Source of the DNA: Acidimicrobiales bacterium
Lineage (GTDB): Bacteria; Actinomycetota; Acidimicrobiia; Acidimicrobiales; Iamiaceae
Assembly (NCBI GenBank): GCA_035547835.1
Contig: DASZTW010000005.1
Span: 744,001 to 808,000, forward strand
Direction: 5' to 3'
DNA: 64,000 nucleotides
Shown here: in pieces, positions 51,369 to 59,177 of the stretch
Numbering within the stretch: the stretch's first letter is position 1
Layout of the letters: the number at the start of each line of letters is the position of its first letter
Translations under genes and position numbers: made by a program
The notes under the pieces: model-generated
Database searches by the model: none
What the model saw: only the letters and a program-made list of their open reading frames with translations
Told to the model about the DNA's origin: nothing

Positions 51369-52259
51369 TCAGCCCAAGCCGGCCGGCAAGGGAACCGTGG
51401 TCGACGCCGCGACGGCCAGCGCGCCGAAGAAGCACGCCACACCGATGGCACCGGCGAGGGCCATCCCGGCCCACTCGCGGGTCCTGGGCGCGCCGACCGA
51501 CAGCCGGCGGGGCAGTTCCACCACTGCCAGGCCGGCGACCGCGCCGCCGATGAGGCCGCCGACGTGCGCACCGACCGAGATGCCCGGGATCGTGAACGTG
51601 AAGACGAGGTCGATGATCAGCCAGGTGAGCAGCCCGGAGTGCCGCAAGTCGATGCCCCGGGCCCAGGCCGCCACGATCAGCAGCCCGAACAGCCCGAAGA
51701 TCGCGCCCGAGGCGCCGGCCGACGACACGTGGGGATCCACGATCAGGGCGCCGAGCGACCCGGCCACCAGCGACACGGCGTAGACCAACACGAAGCGCCA
51801 CGACCCCACCAGCCGTTCGCACAGCTGGCCGAGCACCCACAAGGCGATCATGTTGGAGATGATGTGGATCCAGCTGAGGTGCAAGAAGCCGGCGGTGATG
51901 ATGCGCCACCACTCGCCTTGGCCGATCCCGACCACCGGACCGCCCCGGTAGAACGGGCCTCGCGCGACGAGCGAGAAGTTGGCCTGCATGCGGTCCTGGC
52001 CGCCCTGCACGGCGAAGCCCGCCAACCAGATGGCCACGTTCAGCGCGATGAGCGTGAGCGCGGCGATCGGCTGCTGGAGCTGGTGGATGGTCGCCGCCGT
52101 GTAGACGCGCTGCCGGCCCGCTTTCGCGCAGTCAGGGCAGTGGAACCCGACCGCGGCCTGGCGCATGCAGTTGGGGCAGATGGGGCGGTCGCAGCGCTGG
52201 CAGATCACACCCGCCGGCTGGTCCGGGTGGCGATAGCAGGTGCGAAAAGGGGCCGACAC
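51369..52259 (-). CDS. rhomboid-family intramembrane protease with N-terminal zinc finger
   Basis: The 296-aa protein starts with a B-box-like zinc-binding region (C8, H11, C20, C23, C28, C31, H40, C41, C44). Six membrane segments follow, with the catalytic serine S184 in GASGAIFG, histidine H232 in AHVGG, and the helix-2 segment HISNMIALW. Rhomboids cut membrane proteins in the lipid bilayer; the substrate is unknown. It starts with GTG, with TATCGT (52268-52273) 8 bases upstream, and is convergent with galT. Confidence 0.9.
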   Translation of the reverse strand: MSAPFRTCYRHPDQPAGVICQRCDRPICPNCMRQAAVGFHCPDCAKAGRQRVYTAATIHQLQQPIAALTLIALNVAIWLAGFAVQGGQDRMQANFSLVARGPFYRGGPVVGIGQGEWWRIITAGFLHLSWIHIISNMIALWVLGQLCERLVGSWRFVLVYAVSLVAGSLGALIVDPHVSSAGASGAIFGLFGLLIVAAWARGIDLRHSGLLTWLIIDLVFTFTIPGISVGAHVGGLIGGAVAGLAVVELPRRLSVGAPRTREWAGMALAGAIGVACFFGALAVAASTTVPLPAGLG

Positions 52260-52343
52260 GGCCGGTCACGATACCGGCGACCGCCCGGCCCCCCGCCGCG
52301 GCTGTGGGTGGCGGGACGGCTGGGCGACGGGAGGGCTGACTTT

Positions 52344-52364
52344 TGGCACACGGAGTGCCATAAT
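52344..52364 (+). promoter_or_regulatory. operator palindrome and -10 box of SRPBCC-sulfatase operon
   Basis: TGGCAC-ACGGA-GTGCCA is a perfect 6-bp inverted repeat with a 5-bp spacer (52344-52360), overlapping the -10 box CATAAT (52359-52364). A protein bound here would block the promoter. No regulator gene is adjacent. Confidence 0.6.
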
Positions 52365-52371
52365 CGGGACC

Positions 52372-52842
52372 GTGGGTTCTGTCCGACGTCACCTCCACAT
52401 CCCCGCTCCGCCCGACGACGTCTGGGCCGTGGTCGGCGACCCGGCCCGGCTGGCCGAGTGGTTCCCCGTCGCCGAGTGCACCACCGACCTCGACGCCGAC
52501 CCGCCCACGCGGCACGTCCGGCTGCCGAGCGGTCTCGCGCTCGACGAGGAAGTCGTCACCGTCGACGCCGACCTGCGGCGGTTCCAGTACCGGATCGTCG
52601 CCGGCGGGCTGATCACCTCGCACCTCGGCACCGTCGACGTCATCGGCGACGGCGACGGCTCGCTCGTCATCTACTCCACCGACGCCGAGCCCGATGTGTT
52701 CGCCCTCACCATCGGCAGCGGGTCCGGCGAAGCCCTCGCCCGGCTCCACCAGATGTTCGCCGGCGACGGCCCCGACACCGCCGGCCACCACGACCCCCAC
52801 CCCGCCAGCGCCGACGACCCCGACCGAGCAGGAGGCAACTGA
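52372..52842 (+). CDS. SRPBCC-family (START/polyketide-cyclase fold) protein
   Basis: The 156-aa protein begins RRHLHIPAPPDDVWAVVGDPARLAEWFP, the usual start of the helix-grip fold that binds hydrophobic ligands. The last 30 residues are a disordered His/Asp/Pro-rich tail. The GTG at 52372 lies 7 bases after the CATAAT -10 box. Its stop touches the sulfatase ATG, so the two are one operon; it may bind the sulfatase's ligand or product, which is inference. Confidence 0.8.
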   Translation: MGSVRRHLHIPAPPDDVWAVVGDPARLAEWFPVAECTTDLDADPPTRHVRLPSGLALDEEVVTVDADLRRFQYRIVAGGLITSHLGTVDVIGDGDGSLVIYSTDAEPDVFALTIGSGSGEALARLHQMFAGDGPDTAGHHDPHPASADDPDRAGGN

Positions 52843-54411
52843 ATGGGCCGCAAGATCCTGTTCATCACCACCGACCAGCAGCGCTACGACTCGCTCGGCT
52901 GCAACGGCGGCACCGTGGCGCGCACGCCGGTGCTCGACCGCCTCGCCGCCAGCGGCGTTCGCTTCACCCGGGCCCACCCGCAGAGCGTGGTCTGCATGCC
53001 GAGCCGCTCCACGATGATCACCGGCCAGCACGTCGCCAGCCACGGCGTGTGGATGAACGGCGTGGCGCTTCCCGTCGACGCGCCGAGCGCGGCGCTCGAC
53101 TTGTGGCGGGCGGGTTACCGCACGGCGTTGATCGGCAAAGCGCACTTCGAGCCGTTCCTCGACCCGTTCCTCCGCTTCACCGAGAACACGCTGTCAGGGC
53201 GGCACACCACCGAGGCCTGGCACACCGGCCTCGACGGCGAGCGGGTGCCGCACCGCGGGTTCGAGCACCTCGAGTTCGCGACGCACGGCGGCCAGGGCCT
53301 GCTGCACTACGCGCAGTGGCTCCGCGACGAGCACCCCGAGGCGATCGGCGACTTCTACCCGGTGCTCGATGCCGAGCTGAACGTGAACGCGGCTGGCGGC
53401 GGCGACACCGACGCGCCCCAAGTGCGCCACAACGCGATCCCCCGCGGCTGGTACCACACCGACTGGGTGGCCGACCGGACGATCGCCTGGCTCGACGGGC
53501 TCGATGACGACGCCGACTGGTTCTGCTGGGTGAGCTTCCCCGACCCGCACCACCCGTGGGACCCACCGCAGTCGGAGCTCGGACGCGTGCGCTGGCAGGA
53601 TCTCGACCTCCCCGAGGGCTACCCCGTCGATCGGGCGCAGCGCGAAGCGCTGCTCGACGCCAAGCCCCGCCACTGGAAGGCCTGGTACGACGGCTCGTGG
53701 GTGTCGAACTACGAAGCCCCGGCGCGCTGGGTGCCGGCCACGCTCACGCCCGACCAGGTGCGTGAAGTGAACGCCTTGACCCACATCGAGAACGAGCTGA
53801 TCGACGAAGCCGTGGGCCGCGTGCTCGCGGCGGTCGACCGGCGCGGTTGGGGCGGCGACACCGACGTGATCTTCACCACCGACCACGGCGAGCTCCAAGG
53901 CGACTTCGGCTTGCTGTTCAAGGGCCCGTACCACGTCGACTCGCTGATGCGGCTGCCGTTCGTGTGGCGACCCGCACCGTCGGCGGGCGTGGCCCCCGCG
54001 GTGGTCGACGCGCCGGTCGGCCATGTGAGCCTCGCTGCGACGTTCGCGTCCATCGCCGGCATCGAGCCTCCCGCCACCGCGCAGGCCCCGCGGCTGCCGC
54101 TATCGGCCGCGGAGGCCACCGACCTCGGCCACGAGCGGGTGCTCACCGAATGGGACAGCGCTTTGTTCGGCAAGATCGTCCGGCTCCGCACCATCTGCCG
54201 CGACGGCTGGGTGGCCACCACTTACCTGCCCGGGTCGAAGCACGACGGCAGCGAGGGCGAGCTGTACTCGCTGGTCGACGATCCACTCCAGCACGACAAC
54301 CGCTGGGACGACCCGGCGCTGGCGTCGCTGCGCGGCGACCTCGTGGCTGACTTGTGGGACCACCTCCCCGAGGCGCGCTCGCCGCGCCTGCCGGTCGACG
54401 CCCCCGTCTGA
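52843..54411 (+). CDS. type I sulfatase (arylsulfatase family)
   Basis: The 522-aa cytosolic protein hydrolyses a sulfate ester. ITTDQQRYDSLGCNGG (8-23) carries a metal aspartate; C51 in VVCMPSRSTMITG is the CxPSR motif that is converted to formylglycine; TDHGELQGDFG holds later metal residues. No signal peptide is seen, so the substrate should be intracellular. AGGAGG lies 9 bp before the ATG. A formylglycine-generating enzyme is not in the window. The family also includes choline-sulfatases and phosphonate monoester hydrolases; I cannot narrow it. Confidence 0.88.
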   Translation: MGRKILFITTDQQRYDSLGCNGGTVARTPVLDRLAASGVRFTRAHPQSVVCMPSRSTMITGQHVASHGVWMNGVALPVDAPSAALDLWRAGYRTALIGKAHFEPFLDPFLRFTENTLSGRHTTEAWHTGLDGERVPHRGFEHLEFATHGGQGLLHYAQWLRDEHPEAIGDFYPVLDAELNVNAAGGGDTDAPQVRHNAIPRGWYHTDWVADRTIAWLDGLDDDADWFCWVSFPDPHHPWDPPQSELGRVRWQDLDLPEGYPVDRAQREALLDAKPRHWKAWYDGSWVSNYEAPARWVPATLTPDQVREVNALTHIENELIDEAVGRVLAAVDRRGWGGDTDVIFTTDHGELQGDFGLLFKGPYHVDSLMRLPFVWRPAPSAGVAPAVVDAPVGHVSLAATFASIAGIEPPATAQAPRLPLSAAEATDLGHERVLTEWDSALFGKIVRLRTICRDGWVATTYLPGSKHDGSEGELYSLVDDPLQHDNRWDDPALASLRGDLVADLWDHLPEARSPRLPVDAPV

Positions 54412-54513
54412 TCCGGCGCACTCGACGGGGTCGACGGCAGCCGAACCGCCGCTGGCCCGCTGCTGACGAAGCTGACCAGCCGATCTGACGTCTCGACAAG
54501 TCCACGAACGCTT

Positions 54514-54542
54514 TTGTTCACAGATCCTTCGGCGCCTATCGT
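54514..54542 (+). promoter_or_regulatory. promoter of CocE-like hydrolase gene
   Basis: TTGTTC (54514-54519) and TATCGT (54537-54542) are 17 bp apart, and the GTG start follows 6 bases later, so the transcript should be leaderless. Confidence 0.65.
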
Positions 54543-54548
54543 GCTCTC

Positions 54549-56363
54549 GTGCGCACCCCCCGAACCGGAGTCGCCGTCGTCGTCGCGCTGGCCACCTTGG
54601 TGGCCACGAGCCTGACCACCGCCGGCGTCGCCGCGGGCACCCCGCGCCGGACCACGTCGTCGACCGCGGTCGCCGCGGGCTTCCCGGCCCTGCCGCCGGC
54701 CAAGTACAAGACGGTGTCGAGCGACGTCGCCATCACCATGGACGACGGCGCGCAGCTCGGCGCGACCATCACGTTCCCGTCTCGCGACGGCAAGACGGCG
54801 GCGCCCGGCCGCTTCCCGGTGATCTTCTCGATGACGCCGTACGGCCGCAAGACCTTGTGCTCGTGCGGCGACCCGACGATGTACGCGAGCCGCGGCATCA
54901 TCGCGGCGTCGGTCGACACGCGGGGCACGGGCGGCAGCGAGGGCAACCTCGACGACAACTACTTCTCGCCCCGCGAAGCCCGCGACGGCTACGAGCTGAC
55001 CGAGTACTTCGGCACCCGGCGCTACTCCACCGGCAAGGTCGGCATGCAAGGCGGTTCGTACGTCGGCATCACGCAGTACCTCACCGCCGAACAGCAACCA
55101 CCGCACCTCGTGGCCATCGCCCCGCAAGTCGCGCTGGCCGACTTGTACCGCGACGCGTTCGCGCACGGTGGCATCCCCAACATCTTCTTCGACGCGCAGT
55201 ACATCGCCGTGCAAGGCGGGCCGGGTCTGGTCGGCCCGGGCGGCACGAGCCAGCTGCCGATGACCGTGCGGGCCAAGATCGGTCAGCTTCTCGGGACCCC
55301 GATCGCGCTCGACTTCCTCGCCCGACCCAACGACGACCCGTTCTACCGCGACCGGTCGCCCTACTACCGGGCCAACCGCATCAAGGTGCCGGTGCTGATC
55401 CTCGACGGCTGGCGCGACGGGTTCGTGCGCGGCGCCACCGAGATGTACCAGGCGCTGTCGCGCCGCAAGGGCGTCGAGACCCGTCTGGTGGTCGACCCCT
55501 GCACGCACAAGGGGTGCGGCGGGGAGTTCGCGCCGCTCACCAACCCGCCGGGCGTCGACAGCACGAGCGCGGTGCAGTTCGAGTTCTTCCGCCACTACCT
55601 GCTGGGCCAGTCGGTGCCCAAGCGCGCCAACGTGCGCTACTACGTGCAGGCTGCCAACCGGTACGCCGAGTCGTCGACGTGGCCGCCGTCGAGCTCGCGC
55701 GACCTCAAGTTCACGTTGCAGCGCGGTGCGCTGACCACCAAGGCGTCGGGTCGGTCGACCGCCAGCTACCTGACGAACCCGCTCGAGGGGCTCAGCACCC
55801 CGCTCGAGGACTACGGCACCGTGGCGGCCAGCCCGTACGTCCCGCTCGACCAACGTCTCGCCACCGGCCAAGGGCTCACGTGGCGCACCGCGCCGCTCAC
55901 CCGTGCCACGACCATCGCGGGGCCGACCCAGCTGCACTTGGTGGCAGCGTCGACGGCCACCAACACCGATTGGGTGGCAAAGCTCAGCGACGTGGCGCCC
56001 GACGGCAGCGAGACCCTCATCTCCAACGGCTACCTGCGCGCTTCGCATCGCCAGCTCGACCCCGAGCGGAGCACCACGGCGTCGCCGTACCACACCGACA
56101 CCGACCCCACCGAGATCGTCCCCGGCCGCTACTACGCCTACGACATCGGCATCTGGCCGACCGCGTACCGCCTGCGCGCCGGCCACCGGCTCCAGCTCCG
56201 CCTGACCAGCGTCGACCTGCCGACGCACGCCCCCGCCTCGATCGGCCTCGCCAAGGGCAAGTTCGGCCTGTCGGTCGACATCACCCCGCTGCTGCCGGCC
56301 CTCAACACCGTGAGAGAGGGTGCCCGCGATGGCTCTTGGCTCCTGGTCACGACGGCAGGGTGA
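54549..56363 (+). CDS. secreted CocE/NonD-family (S15) hydrolase
   Basis: The 604-aa protein has a signal peptide (TGVAVVVALATLVATSLTTAGVAA, about 6-29), then an alpha/beta hydrolase domain of X-Pro dipeptidyl-peptidase/cocaine-esterase type. The nucleophile is S170 in GMQGGSYVG, the acid in LDGWRDG and the histidine in DPCTHKGC; DTRGTGGSEG (123-132) is typical of the family. A C-terminal jelly-roll (about 380-600) completes it. It acts outside the cell on peptides or esters. Start: GTG at 54549. The next gene begins inside its 3' end. Confidence 0.9.
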   Translation: MRTPRTGVAVVVALATLVATSLTTAGVAAGTPRRTTSSTAVAAGFPALPPAKYKTVSSDVAITMDDGAQLGATITFPSRDGKTAAPGRFPVIFSMTPYGRKTLCSCGDPTMYASRGIIAASVDTRGTGGSEGNLDDNYFSPREARDGYELTEYFGTRRYSTGKVGMQGGSYVGITQYLTAEQQPPHLVAIAPQVALADLYRDAFAHGGIPNIFFDAQYIAVQGGPGLVGPGGTSQLPMTVRAKIGQLLGTPIALDFLARPNDDPFYRDRSPYYRANRIKVPVLILDGWRDGFVRGATEMYQALSRRKGVETRLVVDPCTHKGCGGEFAPLTNPPGVDSTSAVQFEFFRHYLLGQSVPKRANVRYYVQAANRYAESSTWPPSSSRDLKFTLQRGALTTKASGRSTASYLTNPLEGLSTPLEDYGTVAASPYVPLDQRLATGQGLTWRTAPLTRATTIAGPTQLHLVAASTATNTDWVAKLSDVAPDGSETLISNGYLRASHRQLDPERSTTASPYHTDTDPTEIVPGRYYAYDIGIWPTAYRLRAGHRLQLRLTSVDLPTHAPASIGLAKGKFGLSVDITPLLPALNTVREGARDGSWLLVTTAG

Positions 56364-58695
56364 CGGCACCCGCTCGCGGCGGACCCGGAGTGGCCGGCTG
56401 CTCGCGAGCGCCGCGGCCGGCTGTGCCGTCGCCGCGCTGGTCGCCGCGGCGTCGATCGCTCCGGCGTCGATCGCTCCGGCCACCGCGGCGCCGGGCGCGC
56501 ACGGCAGCGGCCTGACCGGAGCGCCGCTCGTGGCTGCCAAGCCTCGGGTGGCGTCGCTCACCGCGGCACCGGCCACTGCACCCATCGCGCTCGACGCAGG
56601 CCTCGCCGACTGGCACGGCCGACCCGCCCACCTCGCCGGCACCGCGCACTACGACCGCGGCGAGTGGATCTACGAGAACTACCCGTTCACCGCGTACGGG
56701 GCGGCGATCCCGGGGTTGAGCGTCGCCTTCGGGCTGCTCGACCAGGTGGTCCACGCGGTGACGCCCGCCGAGCGCGTGCCCGGCGGCCTCGACGAATTCG
56801 CGCCCACCACCGGCGCGGGGCCGTTCGTGCCCCAGGCCGACTTGTCCGAGCTGCGCTTCACCGTGCGCGGCAGCGACCTCTACGTGCTGGCCCGCACCAC
56901 CACGATGCAACAGCCCGTCCAGACGGCGCTGCTGTTGCTGTTCGACGCGTCGGGTGTCCACGCGTCGCGCACCGTGCCGTTCGGGTCCGGGTTGCGCACG
57001 ACCGCCGCCGACACCGCGGTGCTCGTGACCGCCGCCGGCGCGCACATCGTCGACCTGCGCACCGGGCGCACCACCACCGCGCCCGCCGCGGCCGACCCCG
57101 CCGGGTACGACAACTCGCTCGTCGCACGCCTGCCGCTGGCGCAGGTGGGCGGGTCGCACGGCGCCTCGCTGCGGGTGGTGGGGGCCACCGGAGTGGTCGC
57201 GCCCGGCTCGTACACGCTGACGAGCCCGCCGCTGGAAGGACCGCTCGCCGAAGTGGTGCCGCGCTTCGACGAGCCGGTGCGGGCGACGTACGACCACCTC
57301 CAGGCGCTGGCGCTCGCCGACCACGACATCGACCGGTACTTCACCACCGTGTCGGTCGACCGCCTCCGGCGCGGCGACAGCGAGCAGCTGCTGCCCGGCG
57401 TCGGGTACTCGGTGCGCACCATCGAGTACGACACCCCGACCTCGTCGGAGGGCGGCACCAACGGCACGCTGCGCGATTACGGCCTGTACGTGCCGGTGGG
57501 CTTCGACGGCCGGCCCTCGCCCGCCACCTTGGTGCTGCGCGGCTCGGGCATGACGCCGCACAGCCTGGCGTCGATCACGCCGGGCCTGTTCCAGGAGCTC
57601 GGCGACGACAACCACGCGATCGTGGTGAGCCCCGGCGGCCGCAGCGACCTCGACGAGTGGTCGGGCGCGGCCTACCTCGACGCCGACCGCGCCCTCGACG
57701 ATGCCGAAGCGCTGCTGCCCATCGACCGCGACCGGGTCACCGTCGCCGGCTACTCGATGGGCGGGTTCGGCACGTACCTGTTCGCATCGACCCAACCCGA
57801 CCGCTTCGCCGCCGGGTTCGTGATCGAGGGGCCCGTCGGCGGCAACCAGCCCGCCACCACCACGACCGGGCTGCCCGATGTGGTGCCCAACCTCGTGAAC
57901 GTGCGGGCGACGCCGATCGAGATCTACCAGGGCGACATCGACGCCAATGTGCCGATCACCAACGGCCTGGCCGCGGCCGACCAGCTCGAGGCGCTCGGCT
58001 ACCGCTACCGGCTCGACATACTGCCGGGCAACACCCACTTCACGCCCGGCATCTTGAACGACTACCGGGTCGGCGCCGACTTCCTCCGCGGCGCCCGCCG
58101 CGACACCGCCCCCGCCGAGGTGCACTTCAGCCGGATCATGCCGTTCGAGCACGCCGTCGACCAGGTCACCCACACCGACGCGCCGGGCATCGGCAAGTCC
58201 GCGGGGCTGCGCTTCGACCACGCCTGGTTCGTCCACGACCTCGAAGCGGTCGACCCCGCCGGCGGCACCGCCAGCATCGACGTGCGGACGTTCGCACGGC
58301 CGGGAATGGCCACCAACCCCGAACAGCACGTCGGCGTCGCGCCGGGCACGCCAGGCGGCGAGCTGCCGTCGCTGTACCAGGAGCAGGTCTGGCAACCGAC
58401 GTTGTTGCCCGGCGCCGCCCGCAACGCGCTCGACGCGCGCCTCACCGGCACGCGGGCCGTCACCCTCGACCTCGCCGGCATGGCCCTCACCGCAACCGCA
58501 CCGCTGACCGCCACCGTGCGCACCTCCTCGCCGGCCACGATCACGTTCACGGGCGGCGGCTCGGGCTGCGCGTCGGTATCGATCGACGACGGCCCACGTG
58601 CGTCGACCACCGACGCAGCGAACATCGTGGTCGCCGTCCCTGCGGGCACGCACACGATTCGCCTCCAGCCCGGCACCTGCACGTCGCAGCCCTGA
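56329..58695 (+). CDS. secreted alpha/beta hydrolase (esterase/PHB-depolymerase-like)
   Basis: About 788 aa. A long arginine-rich start and hydrophobic segment (LLASAAAGCAVAALVAAASIAPASIAPATAA) form a signal peptide. The N-terminal half (about 80-380) is of unknown type. The C-terminal alpha/beta hydrolase has the nucleophile in VAGYSMGGFGTYLFASTQPDRF (about 480-500), the acid in YQGDIDANVP and the histidine in LPGNTHFTPG. A beta-rich tail with a Cys pair ends it. The ATG at 56329 has GAGAGAGG upstream; it overlaps the previous gene by 35 bp, so the two secreted enzymes are made together. Confidence 0.8.
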   Translation: MALGSWSRRQGDGTRSRRTRSGRLLASAAAGCAVAALVAAASIAPASIAPATAAPGAHGSGLTGAPLVAAKPRVASLTAAPATAPIALDAGLADWHGRPAHLAGTAHYDRGEWIYENYPFTAYGAAIPGLSVAFGLLDQVVHAVTPAERVPGGLDEFAPTTGAGPFVPQADLSELRFTVRGSDLYVLARTTTMQQPVQTALLLLFDASGVHASRTVPFGSGLRTTAADTAVLVTAAGAHIVDLRTGRTTTAPAAADPAGYDNSLVARLPLAQVGGSHGASLRVVGATGVVAPGSYTLTSPPLEGPLAEVVPRFDEPVRATYDHLQALALADHDIDRYFTTVSVDRLRRGDSEQLLPGVGYSVRTIEYDTPTSSEGGTNGTLRDYGLYVPVGFDGRPSPATLVLRGSGMTPHSLASITPGLFQELGDDNHAIVVSPGGRSDLDEWSGAAYLDADRALDDAEALLPIDRDRVTVAGYSMGGFGTYLFASTQPDRFAAGFVIEGPVGGNQPATTTTGLPDVVPNLVNVRATPIEIYQGDIDANVPITNGLAAADQLEALGYRYRLDILPGNTHFTPGILNDYRVGADFLRGARRDTAPAEVHFSRIMPFEHAVDQVTHTDAPGIGKSAGLRFDHAWFVHDLEAVDPAGGTASIDVRTFARPGMATNPEQHVGVAPGTPGGELPSLYQEQVWQPTLLPGAARNALDARLTGTRAVTLDLAGMALTATAPLTATVRTSSPATITFTGGGSGCASVSIDDGPRASTTDAANIVVAVPAGTHTIRLQPGTCTSQP

Positions 58696-58799
58696 GGGAT
58701 CTCGTCGGCCCGACCGAATGACGTACACGGCTCGGGGCTGGTGCTGTTCGGCCTGGAACACGGCCCACGGCCCGGGCGAGGGCGACCCGCGTCTACGAC

Positions 58800-58832
58800 C
58801 TGCGATGCGGAAGCTGCTTCGCCGCATCGCAG
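58800..58832. terminator. hairpin after secreted hydrolase gene
   Basis: CTGCGATGCGG pairs with CCGCATCGCAG (11 bp) around an 11-base loop that can close further (AAG/CTT). It lies about 105 bp after the stop codon at 58695. There is no T run. The remainder of 58696-58892 shows no gene. Confidence 0.5.
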
Positions 58833-58892
58833 AGGGCCTCGGGGTACTTCAAGGGCGCCACGGGGCGTGCTAACGCAGTCAGCGACAGGCGG

Positions 58893-59147
58893 TCATGGAT
58901 GCAGGGTGCACTCGGGCGCCGCCTTCGCCAGCCTCACGAAGTCCTCAACGCCGGGGAATCGTGTGAAATCGAACAGCTCGTCGAGCCGCGTCAGTACGGC
59001 CGACTCGCGATCTAGAGCCGATGCCCCACCCAGGTCGGGCGCGCTCTGCGCCTTCCCAGCCGCGTCGGCTAGCCGCACATAGAATGGGCGGGCGAGACTT
59101 GGCCCGGGGGTGTGGGAGCGGGTCGTGCCCGCCTGCCAGTGAACCAC
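58893..59147 (-). CDS. hypothetical protein, 84 aa, orphan or remnant
   Basis: I do not recognise it. The C-terminal half (ALDRESAVLTRLDELFDFTRFPGVEDFVRLAKAAPECTLHP in pieces) reads like real protein with alternating charged and hydrophobic residues. Third-position GC is lower than in the neighbours (codons such as CTA, GAT, ACA, CGA appear), which hints at a different origin or a decayed gene. No clear ribosome binding site or promoter is seen. It lies between the secreted hydrolase and glgB. Confidence 0.35.
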   Translation of the reverse strand: MVHWQAGTTRSHTPGPSLARPFYVRLADAAGKAQSAPDLGGASALDRESAVLTRLDELFDFTRFPGVEDFVRLAKAAPECTLHP

Positions 59148-59177
59148 CCCGAGTGCGGTGGAGATCGACGGCCGCCG

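Noticed and set aside
58696-59177. tRNA or attachment site in the largest gap
   Set aside because: No cloverleaf or GTTCRANYC-like arm was found; only one hairpin and a doubtful ORF.
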